Of a DNA stretch of 64,000 nucleotides, positions 33,459 through 43,122 are shown in pieces (the stretch's first letter is position 1; each line of letters starts with the position of its first letter). This stretch comes from Pedobacter frigiditerrae (GTDB lineage Bacteria > Bacteroidota > Bacteroidia > Sphingobacteriales > Sphingobacteriaceae): assembly GCF_004331645.1 (NCBI RefSeq), contig NZ_SJSK01000004.1, positions 248,001 to 312,000 of the forward strand, in the 5' to 3' direction. A model generated the notes under the pieces. The model was not told the origin of the DNA. It worked only from the letters and a program-made list of their open reading frames with translations, and made no database searches. The translations under genes were made by a program, and so were the position numbers.

Positions 33459-36400
33459 ATGAAAATGCTTTTACGCTTCTCCTTTTTATTAATCTGCTCA
33501 CTCCTTCTCAATTCTTCAGTATTTAGCCAGAAATACACCATTGATGATTTTTACAAGGTGGATTCAATTGCAAATCAGGCTAAGCCAAAAGATGCATTGG
33601 CATTAATTGAAAAAATGAGTGCTCAAGCTCGTGAAGATGGCAATTCGCCGCTGTTGATTAAAGCTGTGATTTATAAAATGATTTTTCAAAGTTACTTGGA
33701 AGAGAATGCATTTGATAAAATTTTGGTCGATTTAAGAAAGGACATCAGCCTTGCGAAACAACCAGAAAAAAGTATTTTACAATCTCTCTTGGCAGAAACT
33801 TATTGGAAATTTTATCAGCAAAATCAGTGGAAAATCTCACAGCGAACAAACGTAAGCGCTAATATTGGTGATGACATTAATACTTGGTCTATCGCTAAAT
33901 TAACTGAAGAGACCACTAAAAACTACCTTGCGTCATTAACCGAGACAAAACTTTTACAAAATACAAAAGTAGATTTCTTAGACAACGTTTTGGCTGGCGA
34001 CAAGTACAATAGGTCTTTTAGACCAACACTTTACGATCTATTGGCACATAGGGCTCTGGATGTTTTTGTTAACAGCCAACTTACCTTAACGCAAGCAGAA
34101 ACAGAAAACATAGATTTTAATGACCCTATTTGGTACGCCGACAGGAAAAGATTTATAAACACCAATTTACCGCAAAGCGACAGTACAACATTTAACATTT
34201 CGGCATTACAAATTTTTAAAAATTTAATATCTTTTCATACTTATGGAGATAATAGCACAGCATTGGCTGATGTTGATTTGAGAAGGATGAAGTTTATCTA
34301 CACAAGAAATAATAGTCCTGAAAATCAAGAGTTATACTACAAAGCACTACAATCTTTAGCCAACAAGACTGAAAATTCTGAGGTGTACGCAGATATTTTG
34401 TACGAGCTAGCATTGGTTCATAAAAATGGACAATTAAGTATTGACACCAACAAGCAAAACTTAGTTAAGTCAATAGAATTGATCAATAAGGCAATTAAGG
34501 CTTATCCAAAAAGTATTGGCGCCAAAAATGCTGAAAATCTTGCTAAACAAATAACCAGTAAAGAATTAAATACAAAAATTAAGCAGTATAATTTACCTAA
34601 TAAGCCAGCTCAAATTTATTTTTCTTACAAAAATGTTGATACGATTTATCTAAAACTTTACAAAAAATCGCTTGAAGACAACTCATTTAATAACTTATCA
34701 GATAAACAGAAATTTCTTCAGTTTCTGGCTAAACGTAAATCCTTAAAAGAATGGTTTATAGTTGTAGCTAAATCAAACGATTACCAAAACCATACTTTGG
34801 TTGATAAAATTGATGGTTTGCCTTTTGGTAATTACATCATCATTGCAACAAACACAAAATTAGATGAGGTAGAAAGGATTTATACTTCGGCAAACTTTGG
34901 TGTTACTTCATTGAATGTAAACAACAGATTTGTTGGAGATACCACTAGGCAGTACTTTATTACAAATAATGCAAATGGAAACCCAATTAAGGGTGTAAAA
35001 ATTAAGCAGTACAAAAATAGATACAATGAAAGTCCGTTAAGCGGCATAGAGATATTTACTGATCAAGATGGTTTTGCCGCCCATGAGCAAGTCATTTCTG
35101 CATTTGACAGAGCTATCGTTTCCTTCGGAAAAGATTCTGTTCAAATTAATTTAGAAACTTATAGATACAATTACAGAAATTACAACGACGACGATGATGA
35201 TGATGAGAAAAAGGTAATTTTATTTACGGATAGACCTATCTACAGACCTGGTCAGGTTGTTTTTTACAAGGGCTTATTATTAGCAAAAGGTAGAGATAAA
35301 AATAAAATCCTAGTTAATGAAAACGTATCAATTGCTTTTAAAGATGTAAATAGAAAAGACATTGAAAAAGTTGAAGTAACAACTAATGAATATGGCACCT
35401 TTCAAGGTTCTTTTATAATTCCGATAGGGAAATTAAATGGCCGAATGGAAATAAACACAGCCTATGGAAGTATTGATGTTCAAGTTGAAGAATACAAAAG
35501 ACCAACTTTTGAGATTGTTTTTAACAAGCCTAATCAGAAATACAAATTAAACGACAGCATCAAAGTTCAAGGCAAGGCTGCTTCATTTTCAGGTTATACT
35601 ATTGCTAATGCAAAGGTTTCCTATAAAATTTTTCGCAGGGCGATTTATGATTATAGCTTGGACTATATACAACAAACAGCCCTTTATGGTTCACAAGCTT
35701 TTGTAAGAACACAAGTGGCCATCGGCAAAACCAACACAAAAAACGATGGTAAATTTGAACTAAGTTTCTTGGCAAAGGCTCCAAACAATAGGCTTAATTA
35801 TACTTTTGACATTGAAGCCGAAATAACTGACATCAATGGAGAAACAAGGACAAAGTCCAGTTCAATTAATGTCGGCAAAAAAGATATTCAGCTATCTATT
35901 TCAACAAGTCAGATTTTATTTTTAAGCTCAAAACTAGATAGTATTTCTTTTAATGTATCTAATCTAAATGGCGAACCAATAATGGCTAAGGTTAAAGCAG
36001 AATGGTCAATGCTTCAGTCGCCAACAAGGTTGATGAATAAAAGTCCATTTTATGCAGAAAACTACACATTAAACAAAGAAGAATGGCCTAAGACTTTTCC
36101 TGATGATGATTACAACAATGAATTAGAGCCGGCAAAATGGTCAATTAAACACATTCAGTACAATCAAGATCTAACGGTAAGCAACGGAAATGGGGAACTC
36201 AATTTCAGTTCAAAAAACCTTATTCCAGGTTACTACAAAATAAAATTAACAGCTATCAATTCTTTAAATGATACCCTTTCTATTGACAAATATTTAATTG
36301 TACAAGGGCAAGAACCACAAAAAATTGAAACTAAAATTGAGCTGGTTGTTCCAGAACTTAATGCAATAACAACTTCAGAAAGCGCCATTTTTAGAGTGGC

Positions 36401-39400
36401 TGGTTTAGCCAACAATACCAAAGGATATTATGAAGTTTATTACAGGAATACCATTGTAGAAAAAGTTTGGTTAAATCTATCGCCTAAACAAAGTATCATA
36501 AAAATAAAACCTAAGGATAACTGGGAGGATAGCTTTGCAGTACAGTTTTCTATGGTTTATAACGGAACAGTTTATAATTATCTAGAACACGTTAACATTA
36601 TCGATAAACAAAAACAATTAGACATTAAATTTTTAACCTTTCGGGATAAATTACAGCCAGGAGAAAAGGAGAGCTGGAAACTTAAAATCAGCAATAAAAA
36701 TGGCGAAAAACAAATGGCAGAAATGGTTGCTACTTTGTACGATGCATCTTTAGATGATTTGAAGAAAATGGATTGGAATAGAAGTATCAATTCTACTTTT
36801 AGTTACGATTTTTATGCTTGGGCATACAGGGCAAATGATATCAATGACGGCTCAGAGTTTTGGTTCTTAAGAAGTTATGGCACCTACTATTCTCCAATTA
36901 TCAGAACCTATGAAAACCTTAATCTCTTTGGTTATGGCTATTATGGAGCTTATAATAGCGGTTATCAGAATTACATACGCAGAATCCAATCTCAATCTAA
37001 AAAAGGCATATCGCCTGAGGCAACTAAAAAATTAGCAGAGCTTGAAAAAGGAAAAATAGTTTATGGAATTGTATTTGATTTTGGAGGCTATGCTGTTCCA
37101 GGTGCTGCAGTAAAAACTGGAAAATTATCTACCGTTACCAATAATTTCGGTGTTTACGCTATTGATGCAAAGGTTGGAGATGAATTAACTGTTGCATTTC
37201 TTGGCTATAAAACAGCGAAAGTTAAGATTGGGCAAAAGAAAAGACTTGATGTTACTTTACAATCTGATGGCAGCTCCTTAAATGAGGTGGCAGTAGTTGG
37301 GTATGGCGCTACTAAAAGAAAAGAGAGTGTATCAGCTTCTGTTTCAACTATTGTGGGAAGTGAGCAATTAAAAATTAGAGGTTCATCAAGTTTAGATGGT
37401 AAAGTTGCTGGAGTTTCTTTGCCCGCTGATATGGTTAATAGAATATCGGGAAAGGAATTTAAGGGAGATACTGTAACATTTAATGCAGATTCTTATGGTG
37501 CCGGCAGAAAGCTCAATAAAATAATTCCCCGTACCAACTTCAATGAATCCGCTTTTTTCTATCCCCAATTAAAAACAGATGAGAACGGACAAATAAACAT
37601 AGAGTTTATCATTCCGCAATCTCTTACTCGTTATAAAATGATGGGCTTTGCTCATACAAAGGATTTAAAAACAGCAAGCATAAGTAATGAGCTAGTCACA
37701 CAAAAACAATTAGCTATTTCTGCTAACGCACCACGCTTTTTCCGAGAAGGTGATACCATATCATTTAGTGCAAAACTGAATAACCTTTCTGGAAAAAAAT
37801 TAAATGGTGATGCTTATTTAGAACTAAAAAATGCCTTAACAGGAAAAGTAATTCAGATTTTAGCTGCAGGCAATCAGCTTAAAAAAGATTTTATTATAGA
37901 AAATGATGGAAATGAGGTTTTAAAATGGCCGGTGATTATACCATCAGGAATTAGTGCCATTAGCTATAAAGTAGTGGCACAAGCTGGCAAGTTTAGCGAT
38001 GGCGAAGAAATGACCATTCCGGTTTTACCAAACTCGATGTTGGTAACCGAAAGTATGCCGATTAATGTTCGTGGCAATACCAGCAAAACGTTTAACATGG
38101 AGAAATTGATTAACTCAAGTTCTTCAAAAACGATGCGCAATCAGGCTTTAACATTCGAGTTTACTTCTAATCCGGTTTGGTATGCAGTGCAGGCACTACC
38201 CTATTTAATGGAATATCCTTATGAATGTGCAGAGCAAACTTTCAGTCGTTTTTACGCCAATAGTTTTGCAACAGGAATTATCAATAGCTCTCCAAAAATC
38301 AAGGAGGTTTTTAGTCAATGGCAAAACACTAATAATGGCGAAGCGCTTTTATCTAACTTGGAGAAAAACCCAGAATTGAAATCAATTTTATTGGAAGAAA
38401 CACCTTGGGTTAGAAATGCTGATAATGAAACCGAAAGGAAGAAAAGATTAGCTGCCTTATTCGATTTAAATAGAATGACTTATGAGTTAAAAAGCAATTT
38501 CGAAAAGCTAGAAAAAATGCAATATAACGATGGCTCTTTTCCATGGTTTAATGGAATGCCAGGTAATAGATACATTACCCAGCACATTGTTTTAGGAATA
38601 GGGCAGCTTAAAAAGTTAAAATTGATAGATGAAAAGACCTACCCTACGCTAAATACAATGCTTAATAAAGCTTTTATTTATTTAGATAGAGAGTTGGTAA
38701 AAGATTACAAAGACGAGATAGCTGGTAAACATTTTGGTTACATGCCATTGCATTATTTATTTGCTAGAAGTTATACCAATCAAATCAATACCAATCCAGA
38801 TTTTATTAAAGCAAAAGACTATTACCTTAAAAGAATTACTGCCAATTGGAAAACATTCGACAGCTATCAACTAGGACAAACGGCTTTAGTTTTACATAGA
38901 AATGGAAACAAAGTTGAACCTGCAAAAATTATGACCTTGTTAAAACAAACTGCTCAACAGAGCGATGAAATGGGAATGTATTGGGCAAAAAATATAAATG
39001 GTTGGTGGTGGTACCAAAGTCCAATAGAAACTCAATCATTATTAATTGAAGCTTTTGATGAAGTAGCATCAGATCCTAAATCTGTTGAAGAAATGAAAAT
39101 TTGGTTGCTTAAAAACAAACAAACCAATGATTGGAAAACAACCAAGGCGACCGCAGCAGCTTGTTACGCTTTATTAATGAAAGGATACGATTTACTTGCT
39201 GAATCTGCAGAACCTGAAATTACAATTGGTAATAAAACGATGGTTGATTTAGGTTTTACCAATGCTCCAAAAGAAGCGGGCACTGGTTATCAGAAAATTA
39301 CCATCGCAGGTGCGGATGTTAAACCAGAAATGGGAAAAGTAGAAGTAAAAAACAACAATAAAACCATTGCTTGGGGTGCTTTGTACTGGCAATATTTTGA

Positions 39401-39851
39401 GCAATTGGATAAAATAACGCCAGCAAATACTGGTGTTAAAATCAAGAAACAATTGTTTATTCAAAATTCTACCACTAAAGGAAATACTTTAACTCCCTTA
39501 ACATCAACAAATGTACTTACACCTGGCGATTTGGTAAAGGTTCGCATTGAAATTTATGCAGATAGAGATATGGAATATGTGCATTTAAAAGACATGCGCT
39601 CGGCCGGTTTTGAACCTGTAAATGTAATTTCTCAATATAAATATCAAGATGGTTTGGGTTATCATGAAAGTACAAAAGATGCCAGCACCAATTTCTTTAT
39701 TGGTTATTTACGCAAAGGCACCTATGTTTTTGAATATGCACTAAGGGTAACACATTCAGGTAATTTTGGCAATGGGATTACTTCATTGCAATGTATGTAT
39801 GCGCCAGAGTTTACAACGCATAGCGAAGGGATTAGGGTGACGGTTAAATAG
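33459..39851 (+). CDS. Alpha-2-macroglobulin family protein with an inserted SusC-like signature domain
   Basis: The frame is open from 33240, but the ATG at 33459 begins a signal peptide (MKMLLRFSFLLICSLLLNSS), giving 2,130 residues. A helical N-terminal region is followed by an MG2-like domain at about 590 (TDRPIYRPGQVVFYKGLLLA), preceded by an acidic run. At about 1200-1345 there is a carboxypeptidase-regulatory-like domain plus LNEVAVVGYGATKRKESVSA, a signature otherwise seen in SusC-type receptors. The macroglobulin core and thioester motif ECAEQ (Cys1590) come next. Such proteins are thought to trap attacking proteases. An exported, envelope-located role is inferred. Confidence 0.9.
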   Translation: MKMLLRFSFLLICSLLLNSSVFSQKYTIDDFYKVDSIANQAKPKDALALIEKMSAQAREDGNSPLLIKAVIYKMIFQSYLEENAFDKILVDLRKDISLAKQPEKSILQSLLAETYWKFYQQNQWKISQRTNVSANIGDDINTWSIAKLTEETTKNYLASLTETKLLQNTKVDFLDNVLAGDKYNRSFRPTLYDLLAHRALDVFVNSQLTLTQAETENIDFNDPIWYADRKRFINTNLPQSDSTTFNISALQIFKNLISFHTYGDNSTALADVDLRRMKFIYTRNNSPENQELYYKALQSLANKTENSEVYADILYELALVHKNGQLSIDTNKQNLVKSIELINKAIKAYPKSIGAKNAENLAKQITSKELNTKIKQYNLPNKPAQIYFSYKNVDTIYLKLYKKSLEDNSFNNLSDKQKFLQFLAKRKSLKEWFIVVAKSNDYQNHTLVDKIDGLPFGNYIIIATNTKLDEVERIYTSANFGVTSLNVNNRFVGDTTRQYFITNNANGNPIKGVKIKQYKNRYNESPLSGIEIFTDQDGFAAHEQVISAFDRAIVSFGKDSVQINLETYRYNYRNYNDDDDDDEKKVILFTDRPIYRPGQVVFYKGLLLAKGRDKNKILVNENVSIAFKDVNRKDIEKVEVTTNEYGTFQGSFIIPIGKLNGRMEINTAYGSIDVQVEEYKRPTFEIVFNKPNQKYKLNDSIKVQGKAASFSGYTIANAKVSYKIFRRAIYDYSLDYIQQTALYGSQAFVRTQVAIGKTNTKNDGKFELSFLAKAPNNRLNYTFDIEAEITDINGETRTKSSSINVGKKDIQLSISTSQILFLSSKLDSISFNVSNLNGEPIMAKVKAEWSMLQSPTRLMNKSPFYAENYTLNKEEWPKTFPDDDYNNELEPAKWSIKHIQYNQDLTVSNGNGELNFSSKNLIPGYYKIKLTAINSLNDTLSIDKYLIVQGQEPQKIETKIELVVPELNAITTSESAIFRVAGLANNTKGYYEVYYRNTIVEKVWLNLSPKQSIIKIKPKDNWEDSFAVQFSMVYNGTVYNYLEHVNIIDKQKQLDIKFLTFRDKLQPGEKESWKLKISNKNGEKQMAEMVATLYDASLDDLKKMDWNRSINSTFSYDFYAWAYRANDINDGSEFWFLRSYGTYYSPIIRTYENLNLFGYGYYGAYNSGYQNYIRRIQSQSKKGISPEATKKLAELEKGKIVYGIVFDFGGYAVPGAAVKTGKLSTVTNNFGVYAIDAKVGDELTVAFLGYKTAKVKIGQKKRLDVTLQSDGSSLNEVAVVGYGATKRKESVSASVSTIVGSEQLKIRGSSSLDGKVAGVSLPADMVNRISGKEFKGDTVTFNADSYGAGRKLNKIIPRTNFNESAFFYPQLKTDENGQINIEFIIPQSLTRYKMMGFAHTKDLKTASISNELVTQKQLAISANAPRFFREGDTISFSAKLNNLSGKKLNGDAYLELKNALTGKVIQILAAGNQLKKDFIIENDGNEVLKWPVIIPSGISAISYKVVAQAGKFSDGEEMTIPVLPNSMLVTESMPINVRGNTSKTFNMEKLINSSSSKTMRNQALTFEFTSNPVWYAVQALPYLMEYPYECAEQTFSRFYANSFATGIINSSPKIKEVFSQWQNTNNGEALLSNLEKNPELKSILLEETPWVRNADNETERKKRLAALFDLNRMTYELKSNFEKLEKMQYNDGSFPWFNGMPGNRYITQHIVLGIGQLKKLKLIDEKTYPTLNTMLNKAFIYLDRELVKDYKDEIAGKHFGYMPLHYLFARSYTNQINTNPDFIKAKDYYLKRITANWKTFDSYQLGQTALVLHRNGNKVEPAKIMTLLKQTAQQSDEMGMYWAKNINGWWWYQSPIETQSLLIEAFDEVASDPKSVEEMKIWLLKNKQTNDWKTTKATAAACYALLMKGYDLLAESAEPEITIGNKTMVDLGFTNAPKEAGTGYQKITIAGADVKPEMGKVEVKNNNKTIAWGALYWQYFEQLDKITPANTGVKIKKQLFIQNSTTKGNTLTPLTSTNVLTPGDLVKVRIEIYADRDMEYVHLKDMRSAGFEPVNVISQYKYQDGLGYHESTKDASTNFFIGYLRKGTYVFEYALRVTHSGNFGNGITSLQCMYAPEFTTHSEGIRVTVK

Positions 39852-40002
39852 ATTGATTTTTCCCGCTGATGACGGTAATTACACAGCTAAAACAAAATCT
39901 GCGTCATCTGCCAAATCTGCGGGAGAAACAACTGAAATGTATTAAGTTATAAACCCCTAAAACTTTTTTTGATTAGCTTTGGTTTAAATCATAAAATTAT
40001 TG

Positions 40003-40662
40003 ATGCGCATTAAACCTACCTTTTTAATCATTTCACTTATTGCGTTAATCATCAGTTTTGTTTTGCTGGGCAATTTTGTGTCACATCACCCGGTGCCATT
40101 ATTCGACCATAAAATATCTTTATTTGTTCAGAAATACCATTCAGACCCATTAGATAAGATCATGCTGGGCATCAGCATTTTTGGCGAGCTACCCTATTCT
40201 CTCTTATTGGTTATTATTATCGCAGGGTTATTTTATGTCTTTAAATACAAAAGGGAGGCTTATTTTGTAGCATCAATTTTACTATCTGGCTTGATTATTT
40301 TAGGTGTAAAAAATATAATAGATAGACCGAGACCAACAGCTTTTTATGTACGCTTGGTAGAGATAAATAGATTTCATAGCTTCCCTAGCGGACATGTACT
40401 GTCCTACTTTCTCTTTTTTGGCTTTATGATTATTTTGATGAGGGAGTTGAAAGATATACCTAAAGCTTTGCGTAGGGCGGTCACTTATTTCTCTTGGTTT
40501 TTGATTTTAACGATTGCTTTTTCTAGAATTTATTTAGGAGCACATTGGTTTAGTGATACTGTAGGCGGATTTATCCTTGGTTTAATCTGCTTATTTCCGC
40601 TTTGTTATTTTTACTTTAAAAAGAAACGGGGACAAGTCCCTGAACCCATCCCCGTTATCTAA
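40003..40662 (+). CDS. PAP2-family membrane phosphatase
   Basis: A 219-residue membrane protein with six helices and the three phosphatase motifs: KNIIDRPRP (about 105), SFPSGH (about 128) and SRIYLGAHWFSD (about 173), which carry the catalytic His/Asp set. Relatives remove phosphate from phosphatidic acid, undecaprenyl pyrophosphate or similar lipids. The TTG at 40000 is directly followed by the ATG chosen. The last 13 residues (KKRGQVPEPIPVI) are encoded by the first copy of the tandem repeat that continues downstream, so the natural C-terminus may have been replaced. Confidence 0.92.
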   Translation: MRIKPTFLIISLIALIISFVLLGNFVSHHPVPLFDHKISLFVQKYHSDPLDKIMLGISIFGELPYSLLLVIIIAGLFYVFKYKREAYFVASILLSGLIILGVKNIIDRPRPTAFYVRLVEINRFHSFPSGHVLSYFLFFGFMIILMRELKDIPKALRRAVTYFSWFLILTIAFSRIYLGAHWFSDTVGGFILGLICLFPLCYFYFKKKRGQVPEPIPVI

Positions 40663-41165
40663 ATTAACGCTCTCATATATATAGACGAGCAAAATTTTAG
40701 ATTATTATATTCTGTATTAAAATTTTCTTACTCCTTTTAGCTCTATACTTATCTCGTCACCCTGAATTCATTTCAGGGCCTTCCTTGCAAGCCAGATGCT
40801 GACCACGAAGTAGCTATAAGACAATTGAAAATACCAAAACTACTTGTAAAACGATTTCAGCATGACGAATTTATAGAAAAAAGAAACGGGGATAAAACCT
40901 GTGGTCCTATCCCCGTCATCTAAATTAACGCTCTCGAATATATAAACAACCAAAACTGTAAATTGTTGTGTTGTGTTTATTTTTTCTTACTCTTTTTAGC
41001 TCTACCACTAGTTCGTCACCCTGAATTTATTTCAGGGTCTTTCTTGCAAGCCAGATGCTGAAACAAGTTCAGCATGACGAGATGGCTTAAAAAAAGAGAC
41101 GGAGATAAAACCTAAGTCTTATCCCCGCCATCTAAATTAACGCTCTCGTATATATAGACGATCAA
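40621..41165. repeat. Three-copy tandem repeat (periods 260 and 213 bp), each copy with a terminator-like hairpin
   Basis: Copies begin at 40621, 40881 and 41094 with AAGAAACGGGGA or a close variant. Each contains, in order, an ACGGGGA...TCCCCGT hairpin, the segment CATCTAAATTAACGCTCTCG, a TATATA box and GACGA or a variant. The first two continue with a 40-60 base segment, then CGTCACCCTGAATTCATTTC-like and AGCATGACGA words forming an imperfect inverted pair. The third copy is partial. On the minus strand each hairpin is followed by a run of T residues. Confidence 0.85.
41089..41129 (-). terminator. Intrinsic terminator after the GH9 gene (minus strand)
   Basis: On the minus strand GGCGGGGATAAGAC and GTTTTATCTCCGTC pair over 14 bases with three G-U pairs around TTAG, followed by CTC and seven T residues. 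It lies 71 bases beyond the GH9 stop and is the hairpin of repeat copy 3. The three A-C mismatches on the plus strand show it is built for minus-strand RNA. Copies 1 and 2 offer the same structure further downstream. Confidence 0.8.
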
Positions 41166-41199
41166 TTTTTTGTTTTATTACGTCGACCGTAAAATATTT

Positions 41200-42975
41200 T
41201 TATTTTTTTTCTGCCATTGCGCTTATTGCTTGTAAAAAGTAAGCTGCATGTGGTATCCATTGTTCTGTCCACCGCCATTCGTTGCCACTTGCACTGGCTT
41301 TGAAATCAATCCCACTTCCATCGGCATTGCCATCTTTTCCAGTAATCCCATTAGAAATTCCCCCACGTTCTGAGCCATGACCAAACAAAGAAGCCATATA
41401 AGGCACATTATTCTTCCCAAATTGGTACATGAAACACATTTCGTAAGGATTGCTTCCTAAAATCCATGAAAGCTGTTGGGAGGCATATTTAGCTAGCTCT
41501 GGTTTAATCCCCAGCCCACCATTAGCAGGATAAACCAATCTCCCCCCAACAATAGCAGCCATTGCCAAAGAACCTAACCTGGCATTTTCACCTTGCCACC
41601 ACCAGCCACTTTCATTTTCGTGAGGAATAAAAAAACCTTCTTGATATTCTCCTTTCAATAAAAAACTTTGTCGGGCATAGCCAAATGGATTTTCTGTATT
41701 GGAGGTTATAGCTAAATTATAATCCAATGCTTTTTTGATGACCACCAAACTATGGTTTCTTAAATTTAAATCTTTTTCTTTTTGCAAATAACGAGCTAAG
41801 GCGATGATAGGTAAACCTGCATCTGCAGCATGGTAAAAAGGCCTGTTGTTATCATCAGCAATAAAATAACCTTTAATTGTCATTCGTTTTTCTAGGTTAG
41901 TTGCACGTTTTCTGGCTTCATCCCTATAAATTGTTTCATCAGATGCCATCCACAATTCTGTGGCAGCTAAAAGCGCACAATAATCATCTATGATGTTTTC
42001 TTTGCCATCATCTGTATACTTTACATTATTAACCAATAAGTGTGCAAATGCTTTTTTTGCAATGCTTAGGTATTGTGCAGAAGTAAAAGCGCCATCTTTT
42101 TTCCAACGAGAAATTCTAGCCAAAGCTGCGATTGCCATTCCTCCACCCTCTCTAAACGCACTTTGATATTTATTGGTCACTTTGCTATCCGCGTTTAATC
42201 CAACCACTCTTCTTGCATTGGGGTCTTTATTAAAAAAACTAAAAACCGTCATGTAAAAATATTCTTCCTTAGCTAAAGACCTTACCAAATAATCTGCACC
42301 CCATAAGGCTTCGCTCGTTAGCGAATCTTTAACCTGCATTCTGGTTAATAAAGTTGGGATTGCCTCGCTTGCTTCAACCATAGACCATGTAACCAAAGGG
42401 ATTTGTTGTGGCATCATAAAATTGGTATATGCCAAATGAGAAAAATATTTACTGATATCTCCAGAGGCATCACACCACCCCCCAGTTAGATCAACTGTGC
42501 TTGTACTTCCTTGTAAAATTATATGTTTATCAGCCGCTAACTCTTCTGTTGTGTTTGCTCGCTGTTTGTTGTAATAATGAATGATAGATGGAATTGTTAA
42601 TGTTGCTAAGGCATCCTCAGCTATTTGAAATGGAAACGAAATAATCTGTTTACCCTTTACGTTGATGTTAATACTGTACTTACCTTTTAAGTGGTAATTT
42701 GAAAAATCAACTTGGTAATAATACTTATTGGTATCCCAACTTTTTACTTGTTCTGGCCTACCCAATTTACCTTCAAAAACAGTTTTTTTAGTGGTAACAT
42801 CTATTAATTTGAAAGCAATGGGAGTCGATATCTTTTCATCCATCCCAACAACTGCTGTTTTAGGGCCTTTACTATCAAAACCAACTTGGTTAACATAAAT
42901 AGTTTGCGCATTAACATTAATTGAATAGATTAAAAGTAACAATAGGTAGAAAGCAGAGCGATAAAATGATTTCAT
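41200..42975 (-). CDS. Glycoside hydrolase family 9 (endoglucanase-like), secreted
   Basis: A 591-residue exported enzyme; the ATG at 42975 starts a signal peptide (MKSFYRSAFYLLLLLIYSIN, then VNAQ), and an in-frame GTG at 43002 was rejected. An N-terminal Ig-like CelD domain (about 25-120) precedes a GH9 (alpha/alpha)6 barrel. Catalytic signatures are GGWCDASGDISKY (about 165-177), with the paired Asp residues, and the acid Glu in NEWRWTEQWIPHAAYF near the C-terminus; GSNPYEMCFMYQFG is also typical. GH9 enzymes cut beta-1,4 glucans and related polymers. It stands alone, with a terminator array downstream. Confidence 0.92.
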   Translation of the reverse strand: MKSFYRSAFYLLLLLIYSINVNAQTIYVNQVGFDSKGPKTAVVGMDEKISTPIAFKLIDVTTKKTVFEGKLGRPEQVKSWDTNKYYYQVDFSNYHLKGKYSININVKGKQIISFPFQIAEDALATLTIPSIIHYYNKQRANTTEELAADKHIILQGSTSTVDLTGGWCDASGDISKYFSHLAYTNFMMPQQIPLVTWSMVEASEAIPTLLTRMQVKDSLTSEALWGADYLVRSLAKEEYFYMTVFSFFNKDPNARRVVGLNADSKVTNKYQSAFREGGGMAIAALARISRWKKDGAFTSAQYLSIAKKAFAHLLVNNVKYTDDGKENIIDDYCALLAATELWMASDETIYRDEARKRATNLEKRMTIKGYFIADDNNRPFYHAADAGLPIIALARYLQKEKDLNLRNHSLVVIKKALDYNLAITSNTENPFGYARQSFLLKGEYQEGFFIPHENESGWWWQGENARLGSLAMAAIVGGRLVYPANGGLGIKPELAKYASQQLSWILGSNPYEMCFMYQFGKNNVPYMASLFGHGSERGGISNGITGKDGNADGSGIDFKASASGNEWRWTEQWIPHAAYFLQAISAMAEKK

Positions 42976-43122
42976 ATCATTGATTAATAAGGGGATAAGC
43001 ACGGAAAATTAAGCTTAATATTTGGAAATATAAAATCCAAGAATTGATATCAGCATAACAATTTTACATTATATTTTATTACTAATTTTTTTAGCATATA
43101 TTTGTTTAACCATTCATTAATT

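Noticed and set aside
40621..41165. CRISPR-like array
   Set aside because: The three copies are long and unevenly spaced (260 and 213 bp), with no short identical repeats, unique spacers or cas genes.
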